The notes beneath the pieces are model-generated. The model did not search any database. It saw only the letters and a list, made by a program, of their open reading frames with translations, and was not told where the DNA came from. Of a DNA stretch of 6,019 nucleotides, positions 1 to 4,551 are shown piece by piece. The translations under genes were made by a program, and so were the position numbers. This DNA is from Spirochaetaceae bacterium (GTDB lineage Bacteria; Spirochaetota; Spirochaetia; Treponematales; Breznakiellaceae): NCBI GenBank assembly GCA_031269165.1, contig JAISZQ010000250.1, positions 1-6,019 on the forward strand. Reading direction: 5' to 3'. Each line of letters starts with the position of its first letter. Within the stretch, counting starts at the first letter, position 1.

Positions 1-19
1 CTTATGTCGTTGATAAGTG

Positions 20-60
20 AGGTTGTTCCAAAACACGAGCGAGTTTTGACAGGCTGAGGC
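20..60. repeat. Decayed GTTCCAAAAC palindrome copy, also a direct repeat with 1342-1371
   Basis: The left arm GTTGTTCCAAAAC (22-34) is identical to the left arm of the intact palindrome at 4318-4350. The right arm, from 43, begins GTTTTG but then diverges, so only the inner 6 bp can still pair. Bases 31-60 also match 1342-1371 in the same orientation at 24 of 30 positions. Read in one frame, both copies encode PKH-x-RVLTG. I see a degenerate member of the dispersed palindrome family that is intact near 4318-4501. Confidence 0.55.
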
Positions 61-80
61 CTCAAGATAGCACTGTCAAC

Positions 81-139
81 AACTTAAGCAGATGGAAAGA
101 AAGGTCCGCGGATTGCGCCATATATGGCGATGCGGATTA
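81..139. repeat. Left arm of long inverted repeat (partner 1669-1750)
   Basis: Bases 96-115 are the exact reverse complement of 1715-1734 (20 of 20). Bases 116-139 match the reverse complement of 1669-1692 at 22 of 24. The outer 10 bp, AACTTAAGCA (81-90), match the reverse complement of 1741-1750 exactly, with 5-6 unmatched bases between blocks. The arm contains a perfect 14-bp palindrome, CGCCATATATGGCG, at 116-129. The right arm carries one extra internal unit of about 24 bp. Confidence 0.8.
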
Positions 140-178
140 ACACGGATCGAGCGGGGTATAATCCGTGAAAATCCGCGT
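130..178. repeat. Imperfect hairpin repeat with a TATAAT in its loop edge
   Basis: Bases 130-147 (ATGCGGATTAACACGGAT) pair with 161-178 (ATCCGTGAAAATCCGCGT) at 15 of 18 positions around a 13-nt loop. The motif family (ATCCGTG, AATCCGCG) looks like a dispersed intergenic repeat. A perfect -10 hexamer TATAAT lies at 157-162. The only -35-like hexamer, TTAACA at 137-142, is just 14 nt away, so a promoter for the LPD3 gene here is weakly supported. Confidence 0.55.
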
Positions 179-288
179 CAATCTGCGGACAAACCAGAAC
201 AGATAAAATCCGCCACCCGCAACGCGGAGACGTTCAGCGCGGCCCGCCCCTCTTCCTCTTTCAGACCAGAGAGGCCGATAATGGGGAA

Positions 289-990
289 ATGGAAAAAAAC
301 AGGGAGACCGCGCAAAAGATACTGGACAGGAAGCCTTTAGCCACGGTGGACAGCGACATCATACCCGTAAAAGGCGGGAAAATAATTGATACGGCGGTTG
401 AATGGATAGAGGCCAACCCGCAGACCCCGGCGCAAACCATTATCGGCACGGTTGAAATAGACGCGATAGGCATCAGGCATGACTTTGGCCGCACAAGATA
501 TAGCAACAAGCTGGCAACGTTACCGGCCGTCAAGACAGTTTTAGAGAATGGCGCGTATTTAGAGAAGTTGCCCGACCTTGCCGGCACGACCGCAACAAAT
601 CATTATTTTGCGGCTCCGGTTGCCATAGACGGCACGGATACGTATTTGTTTGTACGGGTGAAGGAAAAGGACACCAAATTTTTTTACGCGCATGAGGTGT
701 TTAGCCCTGAAGAAATAGAAAAGGCCAAACCGCTTGATACCGTCCTGTCCGAAATCCGGCACCAGATGCAGACGGTCCACCGGAATAAACAGGACAGTAT
801 CAAATGGTCCGACCTTTACCGAAGTATAATCAAACACTTCAAAGAAGGCAAGCCCTCTGATATAACTCCATTATCGGCCACCTCTTCAGAAATGTCAAGG
901 CCCCTGGGGAAACAGGGGCTGACTGCGGTACGCGAAAATGCGGCTTTGCCCCATTTGCCCACAAGGATAAGTACAATGACCCAAATATAA
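289..990 (+). CDS. LPD3-like (large polyvalent protein-associated) domain protein, frameshifted at its C-terminus
   Basis: The 233-residue protein resembles the LPD3-type domain of phage and mobile-element polyvalent proteins; this is my reading of the motif pattern, without a search. The domain runs from about residue 32 to 140: AVEWIEANP (36-44), GTVEID (53-58), GAYLEKLPD (88-96), NHYFAAPV (104-111), FVRVKE (121-126) and FYAHEVF (132-138). Some related domains have a BECR nuclease-like fold, but I see no clear catalytic residues and assign no activity. A helical tail (about 145-186) follows, then PLSATSSEMS (194-203). After residue 219 the frame appears wrong: the last 14 residues look unrelated, while the +2 frame continues a second domain, so the gene probably once ran to 1343 (about 351 residues). 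The ATG at 289 is chosen as the first in-frame start; its Shine-Dalgarno is poor (GGGGA only 1 nt away, GAGAGG 14 nt away). The frame is open upstream to 169, so a 5' truncation is possible. Confidence 0.6.
   Translation: MEKNRETAQKILDRKPLATVDSDIIPVKGGKIIDTAVEWIEANPQTPAQTIIGTVEIDAIGIRHDFGRTRYSNKLATLPAVKTVLENGAYLEKLPDLAGTTATNHYFAAPVAIDGTDTYLFVRVKEKDTKFFYAHEVFSPEEIEKAKPLDTVLSEIRHQMQTVHRNKQDSIKWSDLYRSIIKHFKEGKPSDITPLSATSSEMSRPLGKQGLTAVRENAALPHLPTRISTMTQI
865..899 (+). repeat. 35-bp direct repeat, copy 1 (encodes PLSATSSEMS)
   Basis: This stretch is identical over 35 bases to 1293-1327 and lies in the same orientation. In both places it is read in the frame giving PLSATSSEMS, first near the end of the LPD3-like protein and then at the end of the second domain. 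The copies start 428 bp apart. Adding the single base that repairs the frameshift near 945 makes the period 429 bp, or 143 codons. Confidence 0.9.
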
Positions 991-1016
991 AACAGATACA
1001 CCGGTTTGGTACCATT

Positions 1017-1343
1017 ATGGAGCACAAAGGTGAATTCTACCCGGTAAAGATAACCGTGAAAGAATTCGCCGGACTTAATGAAACCAATCGTATTTACTCG
1101 GTTGAAGCGGTGAACGTTGCAGAAATAAAGAAAGCCGCAGACTTGGCAGCCCACCCTGACGAACAAGGTCGAGATACCCAAACAGCGGCTTTCAATGAGA
1201 GCATAGCACAACTAACTCAGTTGGTAAACCCTCACGGCGAGTCAATCAACGCTAACCCCGGACCAAACGGGGGGCAAAGCAACTCATCCGATACTCCATT
1301 ATCGGCCACCTCTTCAGAAATGTCAAGCCCCCGCATTGCCTAA
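1017..1343 (+). CDS. Second LPD3-like domain fragment, probably the continuation of the 289 gene after a frameshift
   Basis: This is the 108-residue part that follows the first ATG in this frame, but the frame is open from 861. The recognisable domain begins upstream: FAHKDKYNDPNIKQIHRFG is encoded at about 954-1010 and runs straight into GEFYPVKITVKEF (5-17) and NRIYSVEAVNV (24-34), a pattern of LPD3-like domains. A low-complexity Asn/Gly/Ser tail follows and ends in the repeated PLSATSSEMS (95-104). The ATG at 1017 has no Shine-Dalgarno and cuts the domain in the middle, so I treat it as an internal methionine. The better model is one ancestral gene, 289-1343, with one base lost near 945-947. 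That change turns ENAA|LPHLP into ENAA|FAPFAHKD. The stop codon at 1341-1343 overlaps the edge of a decayed repeat copy. The present product may be untranslated. Confidence 0.5.
   Translation: MEHKGEFYPVKITVKEFAGLNETNRIYSVEAVNVAEIKKAADLAAHPDEQGRDTQTAAFNESIAQLTQLVNPHGESINANPGPNGGQSNSSDTPLSATSSEMSSPRIA
1293..1327 (+). repeat. 35-bp direct repeat, copy 2
   Basis: It is identical to 865-899. It encodes PLSATSSEMS shortly before the stop codon at 1341-1343, and the sequence diverges immediately after the shared AAG. Confidence 0.9.
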
Positions 1344-1371
1344 ACACGGACGGGTTTTGACGGGCCTAGGC
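1342..1371. repeat. Second copy of the decayed 30-bp element seen at 31-60
   Basis: It matches 31-60 at 24 of 30 positions in direct orientation: AAACACG, then GGTTTTGAC, then GGCC and AGGC. Together the two copies bracket the LPD3 region in direct orientation, inside or overlapping the inverted-repeat boundaries. Confidence 0.5.
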
Positions 1372-1385
1372 GCGCTCTTATTTCA

Positions 1386-1667
1386 CTGGATTGCTTCGCT
1401 CGGCAATGTGCCGCCCGCTCGCAATGACACTACGCTCGCAACGACATTGGAATTATCGTCATTGTGCAATGACATTGGGACCGTCGTCATTGCGAGGTCG
1501 CGGCAAGCCACAGCTTGCTGCGGCAACTTGCCGTCAGCGACGAAGCAATCCAGCCGAGGAATGCCTTCACCCTGGATTGCTTCGCTACGCTCGCAATGAC
1601 AGGCGGCTCGCTCGCAATGACATTGGAACCGTCGTCATTGCGAGGAGCAAAGCGACGAAGCAATCCA
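1386..1667. repeat. Nested array of GTCATTGCGAG...GCAATCCA inverted repeats
   Basis: Four main copies are readable. Two lie in reverse orientation (1387-1428, TGGATTGCTTCG to CTCGCAATGAC; and 1573-1600). Two lie in forward orientation (1485-1552 and 1633-1667, CGTCATTGCGAGG to CGAAGCAATCCA). A partial copy is at 1607-1621. Adjacent copies pair: 1541-1553 with 1572-1584 gives a 13-bp stem. CTCGCAATGAC at 1611-1621 pairs with GTCATTGCGAG at 1634-1644 over 11 bp. The copy at 1485-1552 is expanded by an internal segment with its own small hairpins. This palindromic motif is a widespread REP-like dispersed repeat in bacterial genomes. No convincing gene lies in 1344-1743; open frames there are just the repeats read through. 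Confidence 0.85.
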
Positions 1668-1668
1668 G

Positions 1669-1750
1669 TAATCCGCATTGCCATATATGGCACAATCCGC
1701 GTCGCCATTTGGCACAATCCGCGGACCTTTCTTTTCTTGTTGCTTAAGTT
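1669..1750. repeat. Right arm of long inverted repeat (partner 81-139), overlapping the end of the response regulator
   Basis: It pairs with 81-139 as detailed for the left arm. It carries two tandem units of roughly 24 bp (CCATATATGGCACAATCCGC, then GCCATTTGGCACAATCCGCG). The first holds a perfect 14-bp palindrome, TGCCATATATGGCA (1679-1692). Its outer pair is T-A where the left arm has C-G, a compensatory difference. The outer end, TGCTTAAGTT (1741-1750), includes the regulator's stop codon and the last bases of its coding sequence. Confidence 0.8.
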
Positions 1751-2505
1751 AAAGAACGGGATTTCCGGTATTCCGAGGGTGTACAGCCGCAGATTTTTTC
1801 AAACAACTTTGAGAAATAGGTGGCGTCCGTATACCCCACGGCCTCACAGATTTCATACACCCGCATATCCGTCTTGATGAGCAATTCCTTTGCCCGGTCT
1901 ATCCGAAGACACGCAAGATAATCGGAATAATTTTGCCCGGTCTTTTTCTTGAAAAGCTGGCTCAGGTAAAAGAGGTTGATGTAAAACTTTTCCGAAAGTT
2001 CTTTAAGGCTGATGTTCTTTTGAAAATTGTCCGTCAGGTAACGGCGGACTTTCAGAATCAAATCTTTTTCATGGGCGTCTTCAACGATGCCTGATACCGT
2101 GTCCGTCTTGTTGCTTTCGGCCTGTTTTTTTTCGTTGATGTCTTTGATTATGTGCCGGATACATTGTTGCAGTTCAAGTTCTTCCACCGGCTTGGTAAGA
2201 TAATAGCGGACTCCCAGCCGCATCCCCTTCTGGGCATAGCGGAAATCAGGATACGCGCTGAGGATGACAAAATGGGCGGTACATCCCGCTTGCTGTAACT
2301 TTTCAATCATTGACAGCCCGTCTTCCCCGATCATCTTGATGTCGGTCACAATGATCTCCGGTTGAAGCTCCGTTCCCAGGAGCAGACCCTTTTCCGCGTC
2401 ATAGGCGGCGGCTACAACCCTGCATTCCGGCAACATACGGCTAATAATGATCTTGAGCCCGTCAACAATGACTTTTTTGTCATCCACGATCATGAGGGTA
2501 TACAT
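1744..2505 (-). CDS. YesN-type response regulator, receiver plus AraC-family DNA-binding domain
   Basis: This is the cytoplasmic output half of the two-component system. Residues 1-120 form a CheY-like receiver: acidic pocket D8-D9, phosphoacceptor D55 (in IIVTDIKM), S83 in ILSAYP, and K105 in YYLTKP. A charged linker (about 121-145) leads to two helix-turn-helix units of AraC/XylS type (about 147-250), with ISLKELSEKF, YLSQLFKKKTG, YEICEAVGYTDATYFSKLF and the closing TPSEYRKS. The length of 253 residues is normal for short YesN regulators, and nothing is missing. The start is supported by AGGATGG placed 5 nt before the ATG. The gene begins 9 nt after the kinase stop, so the two are co-transcribed and probably translationally coupled. 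By family, phosphorylation should allow dimeric binding at promoters of sugar or solute uptake genes. The target is not identifiable here. Its stop codon falls inside a repeat arm. Confidence 0.95.
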   Translation of the reverse strand: MYTLMIVDDKKVIVDGLKIIISRMLPECRVVAAAYDAEKGLLLGTELQPEIIVTDIKMIGEDGLSMIEKLQQAGCTAHFVILSAYPDFRYAQKGMRLGVRYYLTKPVEELELQQCIRHIIKDINEKKQAESNKTDTVSGIVEDAHEKDLILKVRRYLTDNFQKNISLKELSEKFYINLFYLSQLFKKKTGQNYSDYLACLRIDRAKELLIKTDMRVYEICEAVGYTDATYFSKLFEKICGCTPSEYRKSRSLT

Positions 2506-2509
2506 TGTT

Positions 2510-2516
2510 CCATCCT
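2510..2516 (-). promoter_or_regulatory. Ribosome binding site of the response regulator overlapping the kinase stop codon
   Basis: On the minus strand the sequence reads AGGATGG, then AACA-ATG. It overlaps the TAG stop of the kinase (2515-2517), which favours coupled translation and stoichiometric synthesis of the pair. Confidence 0.7.
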
Positions 2517-4254
2517 AAACGGTATATACGCCGTTATGCAAGGGGTTTTTATCCGCCGGAATCACTAATTCCACCTTAAAAAAGTGTCCCTCTTGGGAAG
2601 ATACGGTGAGACTTGAGTCTTTCCCATACCATAGCCGCAGACGTTCAGATACATTCTTCAAACCGATACCCGTTTTCCCCAGGTTTATTTCCTTCACCTT
2701 TTCTTCGGAAGCGCCCGCGCCGTCATCGGTAATGCTTATTCTGATGAAAGACGCCGATATAACCGAGTCGTTTGGAAACTTTCGTTTCCGCGAACCAAAC
2801 AATGTTTGGCCAACTTCCGCTAAAAAACGTGGCCTTGTAAGACTTTGGCCTGAAAAATCACGAGACGTGCGAGAGACCAAATCGGGTTCTCGAACAAGTC
2901 CAACCTCTTCTTCAATCAAGATATGCAGCGGAGAAGGCTTGTTGTGAAACCCATGTTTTATACAGTTTTCGATAATCGGCTGGAATACCATAGGGATAAT
3001 GGGGAGGGCAAGGACGGCGGGAGACAGATGTTCTTCAAATACGAACCGGTTATCATACCAAATGTTCTGCATATAGAGATAATCCTTTACGTACCGAAGC
3101 TCATCATTGATGCGGTTTTCCTGTTCACCGGAATGCAACGAATGTTTAAACATCCGGGCAAGGACTTTAATCATTTCGGCTATTTCATCCTGATTATTGA
3201 CAACCGCTTTCATCCTGATTGATTCAAAGGTGTTGTACAGCATGTGCGGGTTAATCTGTCCTTGGAGGGCCTGTAACCGCGCCTCGAGCATATCCTGCCG
3301 CAGTTTGCGGATGGGCAAATCTATTTTTAGACTGTATTTCACCGCAAAGAAAATAATGATTAACCCTAACGCCGCATCAAGGGCGAAGACGATTAAGCGC
3401 GCCGCGTTAATTTTCTTAAATAATTCGCTTAAAGGAATTGCAATAACCGCCAACAAGCGGCCGCTTGAAGAAGCGTCCATCATGGTCAGAGACGCGGCGT
3501 TTTGTGTTTCCCCTTGCATTGCTATTCTTTTATCAAAATCCCATACATTCTTTCCGGTAATCGCGTCGGAATCGTAGACTATTTTTCCTTCCCGGCCGGT
3601 AATATAAAGCGTGATACTATTCTTCACATTCATGTCGAGAAACTCTTTGCTTAACTTTACCAGCCGGTTTGGATAAATATCAAACAGAATCACTCCAGCC
3701 TCCGCGCCGTGGTAGTTCCATATTTTTCTCCCGACGGTAATCATCACGCCTTCTTTGTTCTTTGTATAATAAGAACGGTCATGCGCCTCGGTTACAAAAA
3801 AAGGCGAACCTGAGTCTTGGGTATGGTTCGTGAGCCAGGGTTGCCGTCCGAGTTCCGTCTTATCAATCGTATCCGGCTCAATACACCATGAATAAAACTG
3901 ATTCTTGCTCAACAGGATGACGCTTTGAATCTCCGGATTGATTTCTACCAATCCCCCAAAAAAACTTTTGATTCTAGTCTGCCGCTCAATCATATCTTCC
4001 ATCGTAGGGGGATCATCGTTGCCAAGAATAGCAAGTATATCAGGATCGGTAAGAACGGAACGGGTAAAGAAATCGTAGTCCTCCTCAAAATCGTCAAGCG
4101 ACAACGTTACCTCGGACACATACAACGATGCCAGTTGGCGGAAAGAATTCTCCATATTGCCGGTGGAAACGAGGGACATTATGATACTGATGATATTTAT
4201 CGGCAAAGCCGCGACCAAGAAAAAACTTATCAGCAGTTTGACGCGAAGGGTCAT
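2515..4254 (-). CDS. YesM-type membrane sensor histidine kinase with an extra segment in its ATPase domain
   Basis: This 579-residue inner-membrane protein is the sensor partner of the regulator at 1744-2505. TM1 is about 6-28, an extracytoplasmic Cache-like sensing region spans about 32-283, and TM2 is about 285-307. The His_kinase domain follows with phosphoacceptor H337 in QINPHMLYNTF. The GHKL ATPase has an N box IIENCIKHG (N430 in 427-435), a G1 box DDGAG (510-514) and a G2 region GKTGIGLKN (526-534). Two features are odd. Between TM2 and the His box only about 13 residues resemble the start of a HAMP domain (LPIRKLRQDM), so HAMP is missing or minimal. Residues about 451-501 separate two strands normally joined by a short turn (HILIEEE and SFIRISITDDG). 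All catalytic motifs remain, so activity is plausible. The start is the ATG at 4254, preceded by AGGG 7 nt away. The ligand is unknown; YesM kinases typically respond to sugars. Confidence 0.93.
   Translation of the reverse strand: MTLRVKLLISFFLVAALPINIISIIMSLVSTGNMENSFRQLASLYVSEVTLSLDDFEEDYDFFTRSVLTDPDILAILGNDDPPTMEDMIERQTRIKSFFGGLVEINPEIQSVILLSKNQFYSWCIEPDTIDKTELGRQPWLTNHTQDSGSPFFVTEAHDRSYYTKNKEGVMITVGRKIWNYHGAEAGVILFDIYPNRLVKLSKEFLDMNVKNSITLYITGREGKIVYDSDAITGKNVWDFDKRIAMQGETQNAASLTMMDASSSGRLLAVIAIPLSELFKKINAARLIVFALDAALGLIIIFFAVKYSLKIDLPIRKLRQDMLEARLQALQGQINPHMLYNTFESIRMKAVVNNQDEIAEMIKVLARMFKHSLHSGEQENRINDELRYVKDYLYMQNIWYDNRFVFEEHLSPAVLALPIIPMVFQPIIENCIKHGFHNKPSPLHILIEEEVGLVREPDLVSRTSRDFSGQSLTRPRFLAEVGQTLFGSRKRKFPNDSVISASFIRISITDDGAGASEEKVKEINLGKTGIGLKNVSERLRLWYGKDSSLTVSSQEGHFFKVELVIPADKNPLHNGVYTV
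2752..2904 (-). repeat. Probable in-frame insertion element inside the kinase gene
   Basis: About 153 bp (51 codons, boundaries uncertain by several codons) interrupt the ATPase domain between N and G1 boxes. The encoded peptide is rich in Arg/Lys and unlike GHKL sequence (includes RPRFLAEVGQTLFGSRKRK). On the coding strand it holds two perfect small hairpins: CCAAAC-ATT-GTTTGG (2798-2812) and GGAAAC-GAAA-GTTTCC (2773-2788), the latter with a GNRA-type loop. This resembles palindromic elements known to insert in frame into genes, as in Rickettsia. No second copy lies in this window. Confidence 0.55.
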
Positions 4255-4267
4255 AGGGTTACCCTAT
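4253..4267. promoter_or_regulatory. Palindrome overlapping the kinase start codon and Shine-Dalgarno
   Basis: ATAGGGT-T-ACCCTAT is a perfect 15-bp palindrome. On the kinase mRNA it pairs the AGGG Shine-Dalgarno with CCCTAT at the start codon (6 bp, triloop TAA). It could be a weak translational hairpin or an operator half-site pair; the function is unproven and may be chance. Confidence 0.35.
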
Positions 4268-4317
4268 TGTATTTGCCTGAGTATTGCAAGCGTCACGGCA
4301 CTTTTCTCTATTATGGC

Positions 4318-4350
4318 GGTTGTTCCAAAACCTCACGTTTTGGAACAACC
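4318..4350. repeat. GTTCCAAAAC palindrome, copy H1
   Basis: It has a perfect 14-bp stem, GGTTGTTCCAAAAC with GTTTTGGAACAACC, and a 5-nt loop CTCAC. It lies 64 bp upstream of the kinase start in the divergent region. Confidence 0.85.
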
Positions 4351-4362
4351 TCGCATACAGTT

Positions 4363-4398
4363 GAGGCTGTTCCAAAACTTCAGTTTTGGAACAGCTTC
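4363..4398. repeat. GTTCCAAAAC palindrome, copy H2
   Basis: GCTGTTCCAAAAC pairs with GTTTTGGAACAGC around a TTCA loop. The stem extends outward by a G-T wobble and two further pairs. The core is the same as in H1 and H3, with different flanking pairs that stay complementary. Confidence 0.85.
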
Positions 4399-4410
4399 CT
4401 TAGATTTAAG

Positions 4411-4441
4411 GGAAAAACCGGGGTCTTTGACCGGTTTTTCC
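4411..4441. terminator. Terminator-like hairpin between palindromes
   Basis: GGAAAAACCGG pairs perfectly with CCGGTTTTTCC over 11 bp around a 9-nt loop. The A/T runs lie inside the stem on both strands, so it could act in either direction. It does not follow any gene here. It may shield the permease from upstream transcription, or it may belong to the repeat cluster. Confidence 0.4.
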
Positions 4442-4443
4442 AA

Positions 4444-4501
4444 GAGCCTGTTCCAAAACCGTGCGCGTTAGCGCACAGTCGATTAGTTTTGGAACAGGCT
4501 C
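4444..4501. repeat. GTTCCAAAAC palindrome, copy H3 with a nested hairpin
   Basis: The arms GAGCCTGTTCCAAAAC and GTTTTGGAACAGGCTC match perfectly over 16 bp. The 26-nt interior contains a second perfect hairpin, GTGCGC-GTTA-GCGCAC (4461-4476). Its right end abuts the TTGACA at 4504. Confidence 0.85.
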
Positions 4502-4503
4502 AG

Positions 4504-4532
4504 TTGACAAAAAATGTTCGGAATGCGACAAT
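4504..4532 (+). promoter_or_regulatory. Candidate sigma-70 type promoter for the permease
   Basis: A consensus -35 TTGACA (4504-4509) is separated by exactly 17 nt from GACAAT (4527-4532), which matches the -10 consensus at 4 of 6 positions. Transcription would start near 4539, leaving only a few bases before the Shine-Dalgarno at 4542. The -35 lies 2 bp from palindrome H3. Confidence 0.4.
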
Positions 4533-4541
4533 AGCAAAAAC

Positions 4542-4547
4542 AGGAGG
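4542..4547 (+). promoter_or_regulatory. Strong Shine-Dalgarno that places the permease start at an ACG codon
   Basis: The consensus AGGAGG is followed by ATTT and then ACG-GAC-TTT (4552), where a family protein would start Met-Asp-Phe. No ATG, GTG or TTG lies within 12 nt of it in this frame. The alternatives are TTG at 4504 (weak AGG 5 nt upstream) and ATG at 4600 (weak site, removes half of the first membrane segment). Confidence 0.6.
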
Positions 4548-4551
4548 ATTT

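Noticed and set aside
92..340. 82-codon open frame on the plus strand
   Set aside because: It crosses the inverted-repeat arm and hairpin, is Arg-rich in the way translated repeats are, and overlaps the better-supported LPD3-like gene.
945..962. Tandem TTTGCCC duplication as the cause of the LPD3 frameshift
   Set aside because: The two copies are 9 bp apart, a codon multiple, so the duplication alone would not shift the frame. A single lost base fits better.
1386..1667. CRISPR-like array
   Set aside because: Copies alternate in orientation, vary in length and have no regular spacers. No cas genes are present.
1336..1877. Several open frames on both strands in the repeat array
   Set aside because: Their peptides are translations of the GTCATTGCGAG element (such as SLRGAKRRSNP) and show no independent coding signal.
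2606..3577. Plus-strand open frames within the kinase gene
   Set aside because: They are antisense shadows of a gene with clear conserved kinase motifs.
3925..4551. Long upstream extension of the permease frame
   Set aside because: It runs antisense through the kinase 5' end and across the palindromes. The permease family similarity begins only at about 4552.
4255..4551. Two-component system as the regulator of the divergent permease
   Set aside because: The adjacency is probably secondary. Repeats fill the gap, the permease differs in composition, and no binding site is recognisable.
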